Shown here in pieces: positions 1-10,679 of a stretch of 64,000 nt of DNA; position 1 is the first letter of the stretch; each line of letters starts with the position of its first letter. Source of the stretch: JALYUM01 sp036688685 (lineage in GTDB: Bacteria; Pseudomonadota; Gammaproteobacteria; Burkholderiales; Burkholderiaceae_D); contig NZ_JAQQPS010000001.1 of the NCBI RefSeq assembly GCF_036688685.1, positions 248,001 through 312,000 of the forward strand, given 5' to 3'. The notes beneath the pieces are model-generated. The model was given only the letters and a program-made list of their open reading frames with translations, searched no databases and was not told the DNA's origin. The position numbers were made by a program, and so were the translations under genes.

Positions 1-1
1 G

Positions 2-379
<378 letters not shown>

Positions 380-390
380 ATCAGACGGAC

Positions 391-424
391 GAAAAAAAAC
401 CCTGCCGCAGCAAGGGTTTTTTGC
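391..424. terminator. bidirectional rho-independent terminator between icd and the cold-shock gene
   Basis: An A-run, the stem AAACCCT(TG)C / GCAAGGGTTT and a T-run follow the icd stop codon. It can serve icd on the plus strand and the convergent cold-shock gene on the minus strand. Confidence 0.75.
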
Positions 425-442
425 TTGCGATCCGGGGAGGAA

Positions 443-646
443 TCAACCGCCCTGGATGTTCGATGCTTGCTTGCCTTTAGGACCTTGGGTGACTTCGAAC
501 GTCACTTTTTGACCTTCTTTGAGGGTCTTAAAACCGTTCATGTTGATTGCGGAAAAGTGCGCAAACAAATCTTCGCCGCCATCGTCTGGGGTGATGAAGC
601 CAAAGCCTTTGGAATCATTGAACCACTTAACAGTACCTGTTGCCAT
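443..646 (-). CDS. cspA: CspA-family cold-shock protein
   Basis: A 67-residue single cold-shock domain (OB fold) that binds single-stranded RNA or DNA and acts as an RNA chaperone. It has the RNP1-like KGFGFI and RNP2-like DLFAHF motifs and the usual GTVKWFND start. The ATG at 646 gives the standard N-terminus MATGTVKW; an in-frame TTG at 661 would add five residues not usual in the family. A candidate promoter (764-793) lies about 110 nt upstream, giving the long leader typical of CspA-type mRNAs. The gene is monocistronic and convergent with icd. Which csp paralogue this is cannot be decided, so the symbol is generic. Confidence 0.92.
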   Translation of the reverse strand: MATGTVKWFNDSKGFGFITPDDGGEDLFAHFSAINMNGFKTLKEGQKVTFEVTQGPKGKQASNIQGG

Positions 647-968
647 AAAAAGAACTTTCAAATTAAATTCGAATCACACGAGCCATAAAGGCAAAGAAGC
701 TTCCTGCCCTCTCAGCCTGCTCACTTCTTTATCAACAAGTACAAAAATACAAGTCGATTAGCCATTGTTGGTCTGAAAAGCAACGAAAGTCAAGCGCTTT
801 TCAAATGCTGTTGCCGAATCATCCACAGCAGGGCAAAAACGACGCACTTGTTTTTCGCAATCGGAACGCCATCTGCGCTTGACTACGAAAAAGCGTAAGA
901 TGGAACCATATCGAACTGGCCTGATGTTTACGTAGGGCATCAGCAAATGAAAGCACTAGAATAGACGT
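647..968. other. 322-bp divergent intergenic region between csp and clpS
   Basis: More AT-rich than the flanking genes and free of a convincing gene. It should hold the promoters for the cold-shock gene (minus) and clpS (plus). For clpS there is no clear Shine-Dalgarno before the ATG at 969. A TAGAAT hexamer at 957-962 would start transcription at or near the ATG itself, so a leaderless clpS transcript is possible. No good -35 box accompanies it, so this is weak. Confidence 0.5.
764..793 (-). promoter_or_regulatory. putative sigma-70 promoter of the cold-shock gene with a long 5' leader
   Basis: Read on the minus strand: TTGACT (788-793), an 18-bp spacer, then AACAAT (764-769). This predicts a leader of roughly 110 nt before the csp ATG at 646. 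CspA-type genes are known to use long structured leaders as thermosensors. The -10 match is 4 of 6, so this is a candidate only. Confidence 0.4.
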
Positions 969-1267
969 ATGGCAACTAAGCACGATACTGAAGAACTGCT
1001 GGAGCGGCAGGTAGTCAAGCCGCCGCCGCTGTACCAGGTGGCGCTGCTCAACGACGACTACACACCAATGGAATTTGTGGTGGCGGTGATCCAGGAGTAT
1101 TTTAATAAGGATCGCGAGACGGCAACGCAGATCATGTTGTCGGTTCATCGCCACGGGAAAGGTGTGTGCGGCGTGTTTTCCAAAGATATAGCGTGTACCA
1201 AAGTGGAGTTTGTCTTAACGCATGCGCGCAAGGCGGGGCATCCCCTGCAGTGCGTGATGGAGGAAGT

Positions 1268-1271
<4 letters not shown>
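969..1271 (+). CDS. clpS: ATP-dependent Clp protease adaptor ClpS
   Basis: A 100-residue adaptor that hands N-degron substrates to ClpAP. The core shows the family motifs LLNDDYTPMEFV (binding pocket for the N-terminal residue), HRHGKGVCGVF and the C-terminal AGHPLQC, after a short flexible N-terminal tail. Its TGA overlaps the clpA ATG (ATGA at 1268-1271), so the two are translationally coupled. The pairing with clpA is standard and settles the function. Confidence 0.97.
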
Positions 1272-3568
<2,297 letters not shown>

Positions 3569-3574
3569 GCACCC

Positions 3575-3602
3575 AAAAAACCCGGCAGCGCCGGGTTTTT
3601 TA
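3575..3602. terminator. bidirectional terminator after clpA
   Basis: AAAAAACCCGGC, loop AGC, GCCGGGTTTTTT: a perfect stem with A and T runs on both sides. It also overlaps the TAA of the convergent LysR gene, so it can serve both. Confidence 0.85.
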
Positions 3603-4502
3603 CATTTGAAACCCTTTCATCTCTGCCACGCTGCCGGCCATGAACTCGATGAACAAGGTGGTACGCAGCGGACGGTAGCGCCGCGATGGCATCAACAGTG
3701 ACAGTTGCTGGTTTTCGCCGCGCCATGCCGGCAGCACGGTGACCAGGGCGCCGGATGCCAGCAAGTCTTCGACCAGCCAGACCGGACACAGCCCGATACC
3801 TGCACCGGCGGCCAGACTGTCGCGGATGGCGACCGCATTATTCACGCGAAACCGTCCGTTCGTTGCAACGGTGACCGTGCGTGAGCCCGCCGTCAGATCG
3901 ACCAGGTCGCCACGCGGCGCCCAGGCAAAGCGGACATAGTCGTGTTCGGCCAATTGTTCAGGCTGCAACGGGGCGCCACGCGCCGCCAGGTAGGCCGGCG
4001 ACGCCACCAGCAAGCGCGCCGATGTGCCCAGGCTGCGCGCCACGGCGGTGGGCGGCAGGATGCTGCCGAGACGCAGCGCTACGTCGACGCCTTGTTCCAC
4101 CAGGTCGACGAAGTGGTCATTCAGAATTAACTCGAGCTGCACCTGTGGATAGCGCGCCAGGAATTGCTGCACCAGGGCGTTGAGGCGCAACTGGCCAAAC
4201 GCGACCGGCGCATTCACGCGCAGCAGTCCGGCGGCCTGTTCCGTTGCGCCTTGCGCGGCGGCGACCGCCTGGCCGAATTCGGCCAGCACCAGCAGGGCGC
4301 GTGCATAGAAACGTTGACCGGGTTCGGTCAGCGTCAGTCCCGTCGTGCTGCGTTCGAGCAAGCGCACCCCGAGTTCGGCTTCGAGCCCGCGCAGCACCTT
4401 GCTGATGTGCGGTTGCTGGCTGCCTTCCTCGCGCGCAACGGCGCTCAAGCTGCGCAGTTCCACGGCGCGCACGAAATACCGCATGGCCCTGATCGTATCC
4501 AT
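3600..4502 (-). CDS. LysR-family transcriptional regulator
   Basis: A 300-residue LysR protein: N-terminal winged helix-turn-helix (residues 1-60, AVAREEGSQQPHISKVLRGLEAELG) followed by a periplasmic-binding-protein-like effector domain. The sequence around residues 90-100 (LLRVNAPVAFG) and the ending resemble the CrgA/DmlR-like clade common in Burkholderiales. The gene is divergent from the SGNH hydrolase at 4611, and a perfect palindromic LysR box lies 10 bp upstream of its start codon. Autoregulation and control of the hydrolase are therefore likely. The effector is unknown. Confidence 0.9.
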   Translation of the reverse strand: MDTIRAMRYFVRAVELRSLSAVAREEGSQQPHISKVLRGLEAELGVRLLERSTTGLTLTEPGQRFYARALLVLAEFGQAVAAAQGATEQAAGLLRVNAPVAFGQLRLNALVQQFLARYPQVQLELILNDHFVDLVEQGVDVALRLGSILPPTAVARSLGTSARLLVASPAYLAARGAPLQPEQLAEHDYVRFAWAPRGDLVDLTAGSRTVTVATNGRFRVNNAVAIRDSLAAGAGIGLCPVWLVEDLLASGALVTVLPAWRGENQQLSLLMPSRRYRPLRTTLFIEFMAGSVAEMKGFQM

Positions 4503-4511
4503 TGCTCACCC

Positions 4512-4526
4512 ATTCCAAAATGGAAT
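4512..4526. promoter_or_regulatory. palindromic LysR box (T-N11-A)
   Basis: ATTCCA-AAA-TGGAAT, a perfect 6-bp inverted repeat with the T-N11-A spacing typical of LysR-type operators, in the 108-bp gap between the divergent LysR gene and the SGNH hydrolase gene. Position and symmetry support an operator; which regulator binds is inferred from adjacency. Confidence 0.6.
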
Positions 4527-4610
4527 ATAGGATAGTCGACTTTTCGCTCTACCTCATCAAATTGATTTGACCTACCTTGTCTGACTCCTCACCACTGAAG
4601 AACCGACATC

Positions 4611-5816
4611 ATGTTTACTGCCGCCATCCTCTCCGCCGCGCTATGGCAAACCACCTGGTTTGCCGCGCCCCAGCCCACCTGGGACAGCACATTCGTCCTC
4701 CCCACCAATATCCCGGTCAGCCTGTCCAACCAGACCGTGCGCGAGGTCGTGCGCAGCAGCGTCGGTGGCAGGCAGGTGCGGGTACAGTTGTCGAATCGTT
4801 ACGGCAGCACGCCCTTGACCATTGGCGCCGTCCGGATCGCGCTGGCGCGTGACGGCGGCCAGATCGACCCCGCGTCCGAGCGTGCGCTGACTTTCAATGG
4901 CAGCGCATCCGTCGTCGTCCCTGCCGGCGCGCCGGTCCTGAGCGACCCCATCGATTTCGTGCTCAAGCCGCTGACGCGCGTGGCGGTCAGCACCGACTTT
5001 CCCGCCCCCACGCCGGTGCACACCTTTCACTGGGGCGACCAGCAAACCGCGTATGTCACAAGCGGCAACGCACCCGCGCAGCACGTGAAGGGCCGTTTGT
5101 TTCTCACCAGTTTGCTGGTCGATGCCGGTCCGCAAGCGCACACCGTCATCGCCTTGGGCGATTCGATTACCGATGGCAATGGATCGACACCGGACGCCAA
5201 CCGGCGCTGGCCCGACCTGCTCGCGCAACGCCTGGCGCCAAAGGGTGTGGCGGTGGTGAATGCGGGTATCTCCGGCGCGCGCCTGCTCGGCGACAAGATG
5301 GGCGCCAACGCACTGGCCCGCTTCGAGCAGGACGTGCTGGCCCAGCCCGGCGCCAAAACCGTGATTGTTTTATTGGGCATCAACGACATCGGCTGGCCCG
5401 GCAGCCCGTTCGCTCCCGGCGACCCCGCCGCCAGCGCAGATCAGCTCATTGCAGGCTACCGGCAATTGATCACCCTGGCCCGCACGCACCAGGTCCGCAT
5501 CGTCGGCGCCACCTTGCCGCCGTTCGAAGGTGCGCTGGCCGGCACGCCGTTTGCCGGGCATTTCAGCACGCAAAAAGAGCGGGTGCGCATGGCTGTCAAC
5601 CACTGGCTGCGCACGGCGGGCGCGTTCGATGCGGTGGTTGATTTCGATGCCGTGCTGCGCGACCCGGGCCATCCGGCGCGGCTCTTGCCAGCCTACGATT
5701 CGGGCGACCATTTGCATCCCGGCGATGCGGGCTATCAAGCCATGGCAGCCGTGTTTGAAGTGCAAAAATGTTCGGATGACAACAACATTATCACCAATTG
5801 TATTTCTTTTAGGTAA
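4611..5816 (+). CDS. SGNH/GDSL-type hydrolase (secreted esterase-like)
   Basis: A 401-residue SGNH hydrolase. Block I is ALGDSITDG near residue 183, block III is LLGINDIG with the oxyanion Asn, and block V is the catalytic DHLHP pair. An N-terminal beta-sandwich-like part (residues 20-170) precedes the SGNH fold, as in secreted GDSL lipases and esterases acting on acyl or acetyl esters. A short hydrophobic N-terminus ending near WFAAPQ may be a signal peptide. The last 17 or so residues (after AMAAVFE) are AT-rich in code and polar, unlike the usual short helical ending, so the 3' end may be altered. Divergent LysR gene is the probable regulator. Substrate unknown. Confidence 0.85.
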   Translation: MFTAAILSAALWQTTWFAAPQPTWDSTFVLPTNIPVSLSNQTVREVVRSSVGGRQVRVQLSNRYGSTPLTIGAVRIALARDGGQIDPASERALTFNGSASVVVPAGAPVLSDPIDFVLKPLTRVAVSTDFPAPTPVHTFHWGDQQTAYVTSGNAPAQHVKGRLFLTSLLVDAGPQAHTVIALGDSITDGNGSTPDANRRWPDLLAQRLAPKGVAVVNAGISGARLLGDKMGANALARFEQDVLAQPGAKTVIVLLGINDIGWPGSPFAPGDPAASADQLIAGYRQLITLARTHQVRIVGATLPPFEGALAGTPFAGHFSTQKERVRMAVNHWLRTAGAFDAVVDFDAVLRDPGHPARLLPAYDSGDHLHPGDAGYQAMAAVFEVQKCSDDNNIITNCISFR

Positions 5817-5870
5817 TATTGACGTCACATTCACCCGGTACAGTGGCGCCATTCTGTTAATGGAACCGCC

Positions 5871-7490
5871 ATGAAACTTTCTTTTCTACCCACCCGGACC
5901 CGCATTCTTGCCGCCTTCGGCCTGGTGATGCTGATCATCGCGCTGATCTCGGCAACGGCCGGGTGGCGCATGCAGGCAGCCGACAGCCTGACAACCGACC
6001 TGGTGGCCGACAAGCTGGTGCGCCAGCAACTCGCAAGCAGCCTGATCGGCGAAGCGCGGCTGGCCGGCTTGACCACAGTCGCCATCGCCCGCAGCGACAG
6101 TCTCGAGGTGGCCGACTATTTCCAGGCGCAGCTGGTACGCGGCGACCAGCAAGCGGCGCGCCTGATGCGCAGCCTGCTGGCCATGCCGCACCAGGCCGAT
6201 GAAAGCCGCCTGATCGCGGCAGTCCAGGCGCAAGCGCTGGCGGCGACCAACGTGGGCAAAGAAATCATGAAGCAAAAGGACATGGGCCGCACGCAGGACG
6301 TGGAGACCATGCTGGCCAACCAGTTGCAGCCAGCGCAGGCGCGCCATGCCGCCGCCCTGCAAGCCTTGCTTGACCTGGAAACGCGCCAGGCGCAGCAACT
6401 GGCGAAGGCCTCGACCGCCGCGTCGCACGCCAGCCTGGCGCTGTTGCTGGGCCTGGGGCTGGCAGCGCTGGCGGTGAGCGTGCTGCTGGCCTGGCGCCTG
6501 ACGCAGTCGATCGTGCCGCCGCTGCAGCAAGCCGTGGCGCTGGCGCAGCAAGTGGCCGCCGGCGACTTGCGCGCAAACATCACGCATGGTCGCAGCGATG
6601 AGATCGGCCAATTGTTCGACGCCTTGAACGGCATGACGCGCGCCGTGTCGGCCACGGTGGCGCAAGTACTCGAAGGCGCGCGCGCCATCGATGGCGCCTG
6701 CTCCCTGATTGCTCACGGCAACCTCGACCTGGCCGCGCGCAGCGAACGCACCGCCGGCACGCTGGAAGAAACCGCTGCCGCCATGGAAGAGCTGACCAGT
6801 TCGGTTCAGTACAACAACACCAGCACCAATGAAGCCGACCGCCTGGCACGCGCCACCTCGCAAGTGGCTGGCAAGGGTGGCCAGGCGGTTGCCGAAATGG
6901 TCGACAAGATGCTGGCCATCGGCCAGTCGGCCACGCGCATCGTTGATATCACCAGCATCATCGACGGCATTGCGTTCCAGACCAATATCCTGGCGCTGAA
7001 CGCTGCCGTGGAAGCGGCGCGGGCAGGCGAGCAGGGCCGCGGCTTCGCCGTGGTGGCGTCCGAAGTGCGCAACCTGGCGCAACGTTCGGCCGCAGCCGCG
7101 CGCGAAATCAAGGCGGTGATCGCGGCGTCGAACCTGGAAATTGCAGCGGGCACGACGATGGCGCAGGCAGCCGGCGCCACCATGCAGGAAATCGTGCGCG
7201 GTGTCACGAGCGTATCGGAGATCCTGACGGCGATTAACATGGCCAGCACCGAGCAAGCCGCTGGTATCGCCGAAGTTGGGCAAGCGGTGGCCGATATGGA
7301 CAGCGCCACGCAGCAAAATGCCGCATTGGTGCAACAGGGTGCCAGTGCCGCCGAGGCGATGCGCCTGCAGGCCGGTGAATTGACGGCGCTGGTGGCGACC
7401 TTTCAGCTGGCGTCAGCAGCAGCGGCGCCGCCGCAAGGACAAAAAAAGACCGCCCGTATGGCGGCCGTGGCCCAACTGCGCTTCGCCTGA
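5871..7490 (+). CDS. methyl-accepting chemotaxis protein
   Basis: A 539-residue transmembrane chemoreceptor. TM1 covers about residues 12-32, a four-helix-bundle-type periplasmic sensor follows, and TM2 is near residues 190-212 (LALLLGLGLAALAVSVLLAW). Then come a HAMP linker and the cytoplasmic signalling coiled coil. The conserved hairpin tip, IAFQTNILALNAAVEAARAGEQGRGFAVVA, is split here only to describe it: it contains the CheA/CheW-binding QTNILALNAAVEAARAGE core. No CheR/CheB-binding pentapeptide is evident at the C-terminus (ends AQLRFA). It stands alone, without che or fli genes. The ligand cannot be told from sequence. Confidence 0.93.
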   Translation: MKLSFLPTRTRILAAFGLVMLIIALISATAGWRMQAADSLTTDLVADKLVRQQLASSLIGEARLAGLTTVAIARSDSLEVADYFQAQLVRGDQQAARLMRSLLAMPHQADESRLIAAVQAQALAATNVGKEIMKQKDMGRTQDVETMLANQLQPAQARHAAALQALLDLETRQAQQLAKASTAASHASLALLLGLGLAALAVSVLLAWRLTQSIVPPLQQAVALAQQVAAGDLRANITHGRSDEIGQLFDALNGMTRAVSATVAQVLEGARAIDGACSLIAHGNLDLAARSERTAGTLEETAAAMEELTSSVQYNNTSTNEADRLARATSQVAGKGGQAVAEMVDKMLAIGQSATRIVDITSIIDGIAFQTNILALNAAVEAARAGEQGRGFAVVASEVRNLAQRSAAAAREIKAVIAASNLEIAAGTTMAQAAGATMQEIVRGVTSVSEILTAINMASTEQAAGIAEVGQAVADMDSATQQNAALVQQGASAAEAMRLQAGELTALVATFQLASAAAAPPQGQKKTARMAAVAQLRFA

Positions 7491-8252
7491 TCAGGGCGTT
7501 TCGCGCGCGACCAGCTTGATGATCGCCATCGAGCAATTGCCGCCTTTTTCCTGCGAGCGTTCGGCGGCCTTCTCGATCAGGCGTTCGGACGCTGCGCGCG
7601 GCGCTTTGCGATGCACCGCAGCGCCAAGTTCCTTGTCCGTAAAGAAATGCCAGAGGCCGTCGCTGCACAGCAAAAAACTGTCGCCGGGCGCCAGGTCGGT
7701 GTGGCGGCCCACCGTGACGAACGGTTCCTTGCGGCTATTGCCCAGCAAATTGATCAGCAATTTCGAATGGCGGTGGTTGCGTGCCGCCTCGATCGGCAGG
7801 CGGTCGGCCACCAGGCTGTCGATGTATTCGCCGTCGCCGCTGCGGCTGGCGCATTCTCCGCTGACAAAACGGTAGAGGCGCGAGTCGCCCACGTGGGCCC
7901 ACACCGCTTCCCCGTGCGGGGAGATCAGCAGGCCGACGAAACTGGCATGCGCCTCGGTCTTCGCGGCAATCGCATTCATGCACATCACCATGTGCGCTTC
8001 GTGGACGATGTCGCGTAACACTTGTTCCATGCGGGGCAAGTCGGCGTGATCGCTGCCTTTATACAGGTCGAAAACTTGCTTGCCGGTGTGCAGCACTTGC
8101 TCGGCGCCGGACGTGCTGTTCAAGCCGTCGGACAATAAGGCCAGCACATAGCCAGGCGCGCGGGCACCCGTCATTAGCGCTACGCGGTCGTTTTGTTGCG
8201 GCTGGTTTCCGATATGTTGCGCGGTCCCCGCTTCGATCTTGAATTCACTCAT
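7491..8252 (-). CDS. PP2C-family serine/threonine phosphatase-like protein
   Basis: A 253-residue protein with PP2C/PPM motifs: an N-terminal QQNDR in place of the usual NED/NQD, LSDGL with an Asp in the motif II position, VGDSRLYRF and LLCSDGLW. The last metal motif, normally DN(x)S/T, reads GGNCSMAI: the Asp appears to be missing. Metal binding may thus be weakened, or the alignment shifted by one. Such soluble PP2C proteins reverse Ser/Thr kinase action, often with an FHA or type VI system, but no kinase is nearby. It lies tail to tail with the chemoreceptor, with no gap. Family assignment good, activity unproven. Confidence 0.8.
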   Translation of the reverse strand: MSEFKIEAGTAQHIGNQPQQNDRVALMTGARAPGYVLALLSDGLNSTSGAEQVLHTGKQVFDLYKGSDHADLPRMEQVLRDIVHEAHMVMCMNAIAAKTEAHASFVGLLISPHGEAVWAHVGDSRLYRFVSGECASRSGDGEYIDSLVADRLPIEAARNHRHSKLLINLLGNSRKEPFVTVGRHTDLAPGDSFLLCSDGLWHFFTDKELGAAVHRKAPRAASERLIEKAAERSQEKGGNCSMAIIKLVARETP

Positions 8253-8427
8253 AAAAACTGAAGCTTTCCCTTGCCTGTCACCAGTTCGATATTGGCGGTA
8301 ACGTCGCTGTAGATTAAACTATGCACCAACATGCACGAATGTTGCAATACGCAAATCTTACATGGCCCGCATACCGAGCGCTTCCACGCTTGCTCATTCT
8401 TACAATTCTGTTTGGAACAGCCCCATC

Positions 8428-8628
8428 ATGATCGAAGTGAACGATATCCAGCGCCGCCTGATTGAACTCGACGTGGAACATCGCGACCTGGACGCGGTCA
8501 TCGACATGCTGATCCTCGATGGACACGCAGACCAGTTACAATTGCGCCGCCTCAAAAAGCGCAAGCTGCAACTGAAAGACCACATCACCTTGCTCAAGAT
8601 GCAACTGGTGCCGGACGTGCCGGCGTGA
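8428..8628 (+). CDS. YdcH-like (DUF465) small protein
   Basis: A 66-residue, almost wholly helical protein. The MIEVNDIQRRLIELDVEHRDLD start and the RRLKKRKLQLKDHI centre match the DUF465/YdcH family, whose role is unknown. The ATG at 8428 is chosen because the family begins just before this segment; the frame stays open further upstream but without matching sequence. It precedes the dinG-like gene by 29 bp in the same direction and may be co-transcribed. Confidence 0.8.
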   Translation: MIEVNDIQRRLIELDVEHRDLDAVIDMLILDGHADQLQLRRLKKRKLQLKDHITLLKMQLVPDVPA

Positions 8629-8657
8629 ACGCTGTTCGCTTCCACTGAAATGCCACT

Positions 8658-10679
8658 TTGACCGATTCCCTTCCTGACGCCAGCGCCCCAGTCGCAACCA
8701 CCGACGCTGCCGCCCTGCCTGTGGGCAAGCACGATGCCGAGATCGACCGCCTGTTCGGCGCCGGCGGCCCGCTCGCGCCCGCCGTTGGCAGTTTTACGCC
8801 GCGCCGCTCGCAAACCGAGATGGCAAAGTCGGTCGCGTCCGCCATTGCCGGCCAGACCGTCCTGATGGCCGAAGCAGGTACTGGCACCGGCAAGACCTTC
8901 GCCTACCTGGTGCCGGCGCTGCTATGGGGCGGCAAGACCATCGTCTCGACCGGTACCAAAAACTTGCAGGATCAATTGTTTTCGCGCGACATTCCGACCG
9001 TACGCGCTGCGCTGCGTGCGCCGGTGTCGGTGGCCTTGCTCAAGGGCCGCTCGAATTACGTCTGCCACTACCACCTCGAGCGCACCTTGCAGAACGGCCG
9101 CCTGACCTCGCGCGATGACGTCGGCTACCTGCGCGAAATTTCCCGCTTCATCAAGATGACCAGTTCGGGCGACAAGGCCGAGCTGTCCAAAGTGCCGGAA
9201 AACGCGCCGATCTGGAACCTGGTCACCTCCACGCGCGACAGCTGCATGGGCGCCGAGTGCCAATACTATCAGGATTGCTTCGTCATGAAAGCGCGCCGCG
9301 AAGCGCAGCAGGCCGACGTGGTGGTGGTCAACCACCACCTGTTCTTTGCCGACGTGGCCTTGAAAGACACCGGCGTGGCCGAGCTGCTGCCATCGGCCAA
9401 CACCATCATTTTCGATGAGGCGCACCAGCTGCCCGATACGGCGACCTTGTTCTTCGGCACCACCGTGTCGAGCTCGCAAGTGCTGGAATTGTGCCGCGAC
9501 GTGCTGGCCGAAGGCCTGGCGCACGCGCGTGGCGGCCCCGACTGGGCCAAGGTCGTGATGGCAGTGGAAAAAGCGGCGCGCGATTTGCGCCTGACTTTTC
9601 CGCAGGACAGCATGCGCCTGGCACTGCCGCAAATTCCGACCAGTTCCGACTTTTTCCCGGCGCTGGAAAAGCTGCAGCTCGAACTCGACGGCATGATCGA
9701 TACGCTGGAAGACCAGGCCGCGCGCGCCGAAACCATCGAGGCCTGCCGCGTGCGCGCGGTCGACCTGGCCGCGGCCTATAAAGCCTGGAAGCCCGACCCG
9801 AAAGGCAAAGTGGCCGCCGGCGAAGAAGCGGTGTTGTGGGTGGAAGCCTTTTCGTCGTCGGTGCAGCTGCACAAGACGCCGCTGTCGATCGCGCCGATTT
9901 TTTCCAACCAGCGCGAAGGCACGCCGCGCAGCTGGATTTTTACCTCCGCCACCCTGGCCGTGAAAAGCGATTTTAAACATTTCTCGAACCAGATGGGCCT
10001 GACGGGCGAGCCGGCCATGACGTGGCCGAGCCCGTTCGACTACGAACAGCAAGGCTTGCTGTACGTGCCGAACGGTTTGCCGGAGCCGAACTCGATGGGC
10101 TACACGGATGCGGTGATCGATGTCGCCTTGCCGGTCATCGAAGCAGCCGGCGGGCGCACCTTTTTCCTGTGCACCACCATTCGCGCGGTAAAACATGTGT
10201 CCGAGCGTTTGCGGCGCGAATTCGCCGACCGCGGCCTCGACTATCCCTTGTTCGTGCAGGGCGAGCGCGGCCGCACGGAGTTGCTCGACAATTTCCGCAG
10301 CGCGGGAAACGGCGTGCTGGTCGGCAGCCAGAGTTTCTGGGAAGGCGTCGACGTGCGCGGCGATGCATTGTCGCTGGTCATCATCGACAAGCTGCCATTT
10401 TCGCCGCCCGACGATCCGGTGCTGGCCGCGCGCATCGAAGTGATGGAAAAGCAGGGCATGAATGGCTTCATGCACCACCAGCTGCCGGAAACCATCATCA
10501 ACCTGAAACAGGGCGCCGGCCGCCTGATCCGCGACGAAACGGATCGCGGCGTGCTGATGATCTGCGATCCGCGCCTGATTTCCAAGCCGTACGGCAAGCG
10601 CATCTGGCAAAGCTTGCCGCCGTTCAAACGCACCCGCCTCGAAGCGGACGTGATTGCTTTTTTCAAGCCTGCGGAATGA
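8658..10679 (+). CDS. ATP-dependent DNA helicase, DinG/YoaA family (iron-sulfur, XPD-like)
   Basis: A 673-residue superfamily 2 helicase, 5'-3' polarity in the family, acting on damaged or structured DNA and R-loops. Walker A is AGTGTGKT near residue 80. Four spaced cysteines (SNYVC, CMGAEC, QDC) make the 4Fe-4S domain. The DEAH box (IFDEAHQLPD) and motifs V/VI (SFWEGVDV, QGAGRLIR) follow. YoaA-type is more likely than DinG proper given the length and layout. The start is a TTG at 8658: the ATG just upstream runs into a stop after three codons. The 3' end overlaps the convergent oxidoreductase gene by 17 bp. Confidence 0.9.
   Translation: MTDSLPDASAPVATTDAAALPVGKHDAEIDRLFGAGGPLAPAVGSFTPRRSQTEMAKSVASAIAGQTVLMAEAGTGTGKTFAYLVPALLWGGKTIVSTGTKNLQDQLFSRDIPTVRAALRAPVSVALLKGRSNYVCHYHLERTLQNGRLTSRDDVGYLREISRFIKMTSSGDKAELSKVPENAPIWNLVTSTRDSCMGAECQYYQDCFVMKARREAQQADVVVVNHHLFFADVALKDTGVAELLPSANTIIFDEAHQLPDTATLFFGTTVSSSQVLELCRDVLAEGLAHARGGPDWAKVVMAVEKAARDLRLTFPQDSMRLALPQIPTSSDFFPALEKLQLELDGMIDTLEDQAARAETIEACRVRAVDLAAAYKAWKPDPKGKVAAGEEAVLWVEAFSSSVQLHKTPLSIAPIFSNQREGTPRSWIFTSATLAVKSDFKHFSNQMGLTGEPAMTWPSPFDYEQQGLLYVPNGLPEPNSMGYTDAVIDVALPVIEAAGGRTFFLCTTIRAVKHVSERLRREFADRGLDYPLFVQGERGRTELLDNFRSAGNGVLVGSQSFWEGVDVRGDALSLVIIDKLPFSPPDDPVLAARIEVMEKQGMNGFMHHQLPETIINLKQGAGRLIRDETDRGVLMICDPRLISKPYGKRIWQSLPPFKRTRLEADVIAFFKPAE

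Noticed and set aside
8922..10610. A 562-codon minus-strand open frame inside the DinG-like gene
   Set aside because: Antisense shadow of the helicase; the helicase motifs on the plus strand are complete.
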